In this document: positions 14,128 to 14,501 of the stretch, in pieces
How the letters are laid out: the number at the start of each line of letters is the position of its first letter
Position numbering within the stretch: the stretch's first letter is position 1
NCBI GenBank assembly: GCA_903953455.1
Contig: CAJBJW010000116.1
Coordinates: 1-14,501 of the forward strand
DNA: 14,501 nucleotides
Reading direction: 5' to 3'
DNA from: an uncultured Pseudomonadota bacterium
GTDB taxonomy: Bacteria; Pseudomonadota; Gammaproteobacteria; Methylococcales; Methylomonadaceae
Translations under genes and position numbers: made by a program
Notes under the pieces: model-generated
Database searches by the model: none
Seen by the model: the letters and a program-made list of their open reading frames with translations, nothing else
What the model was told of the DNA's origin: nothing

Positions 14128-14501
14128 CTTCAGAGACTTTTTCTGGCAAATTTTCCCAGCCACCACCTAATGATTTATAAATAGCAATCAATGACGTTGT
14201 TACCTCAGTATCACTTTTCGCTAATTGACTGTTACTTTCCAAAACACGTAAAGCACTTTCTTGAATTACGAGTAAATCAAGCGAACCCGCTTCAAATTGT
14301 AATAATGCAAGATGATGCGCTTTTTCGCTTGCCTCAACAGCATTAAGAAGAAAAACACGTTTATCACGCTCATGTCGATAATTTACCAATGCATTTTCGG
14401 TTTCTTCCAGCGCATTGAGCACAGTTTGATGGTACTGAGCTAAACTAGCTTGAGCCTTGGCATCAGCAGCACTAATTCGCGCATAAACGCGCCCCAAATC
14501 T
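14120..14501 (-). CDS. Outer-membrane efflux protein, TolC/NodT family, C-terminal part (truncated by window edge)
   Basis: The last 127 or so codons of a gene that enters from the right edge; the frame is open to 14501 and its start lies outside. The sequence begins DLGRVYARISAADAKAQA and continues with the helical coiled-coil pattern LNALEETENALVNY and FEAGSLDLLVIQESALRVLES, then IAIYKSLGGGWE. These are hallmarks of the second repeat of outer-membrane factors (OprM/NodT), the trimeric channels that work with RND or ABC pumps for drug or metal efflux. The GGGWE end is typical of the NodT group. Its partner genes would lie upstream, outside the window. The TGA stop at 14120-14122 lies inside the dnaQ 3' end, and no terminator separates the two. 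Confidence 0.9.
   Translation of the reverse strand, partial: DLGRVYARISAADAKAQASLAQYHQTVLNALEETENALVNYRHERDKRVFLLNAVEASEKAHHLALLQFEAGSLDLLVIQESALRVLESNSQLAKSDTEVTTSLIAIYKSLGGGWENLPEKVSEVN

Noticed and set aside
1..14501. CRISPR array, insertion sequence or prophage
   Set aside because: No regularly spaced repeats, no transposase or phage-like proteins, and no terminal inverted repeats were found on reading through the window.

Overview
The window looks like a chromosomal segment of a low-GC (about 40% by eye) gammaproteobacterium outside the Enterobacterales. The reasons are MsbA and Lnt (Gram-negative envelope biogenesis), the succinylase lysine-pathway enzyme DapD with near-E. coli sequence, a DnaQ epsilon subunit, an orphan ParA of a type I associate with gammaproteobacterial chromosomes, and a tRNA gene that encodes its own CCA. 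A sulfur-oxidiser-like or other deep-branching lineage is possible, but I cannot fix the genus. I see no insertion sequence, phage gene, integrase or CRISPR array.

Layout. (1) 118-2088 (+): a P-loop ATPase of unknown role, then a MetA-type homoserine O-acyltransferase, in one short operon closed by a strong terminator. (2) 2091-4289 (+): a NemR-like TetR regulator with a promoter and operator that predict a leaderless mRNA, a small DUF4242 protein, a terminator, and a secreted beta-propeller protein. (3) 4301-4334: a long near-perfect palindrome between convergent genes. (4) 4362-7882 (-): an operon of an exported GH3 beta-glucosidase and a FucP/GluP-type sugar:proton symporter, which together would cleave beta-glucosides outside the inner membrane and import the released sugar. 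(5) 7971-8102 (-): tRNA-Leu(UAA) and its terminator. (6) 8184-10524 (-): orphan ParA ATPase overlapping lnt. (7) 10744-11562 (+): dapD with terminator. (8) 11648-14127 (+): msbA overlapping dnaQ by ATGA. (9) 14120-14501 (-): the C-terminal end of a TolC/NodT-family outer-membrane efflux protein, convergent with and overlapping dnaQ by 8 bp and running off the right edge.

Most of the window is housekeeping: methionine and lysine/peptidoglycan precursor synthesis, lipoprotein acylation, lipid A export, replication proofreading. Two places hold less-described biology. One is the pairing of a conserved ATPase with a divergent MetA. The other is the tetR-DUF4242-propeller cluster, where a regulator with a NemR-like Cys/Lys pair stands beside a Cys-rich small protein and a periplasmic propeller that resembles the methanethiol oxidase/SBP56 family and carries histidines in several blades. 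The functional link within each is inference from adjacency and motifs.
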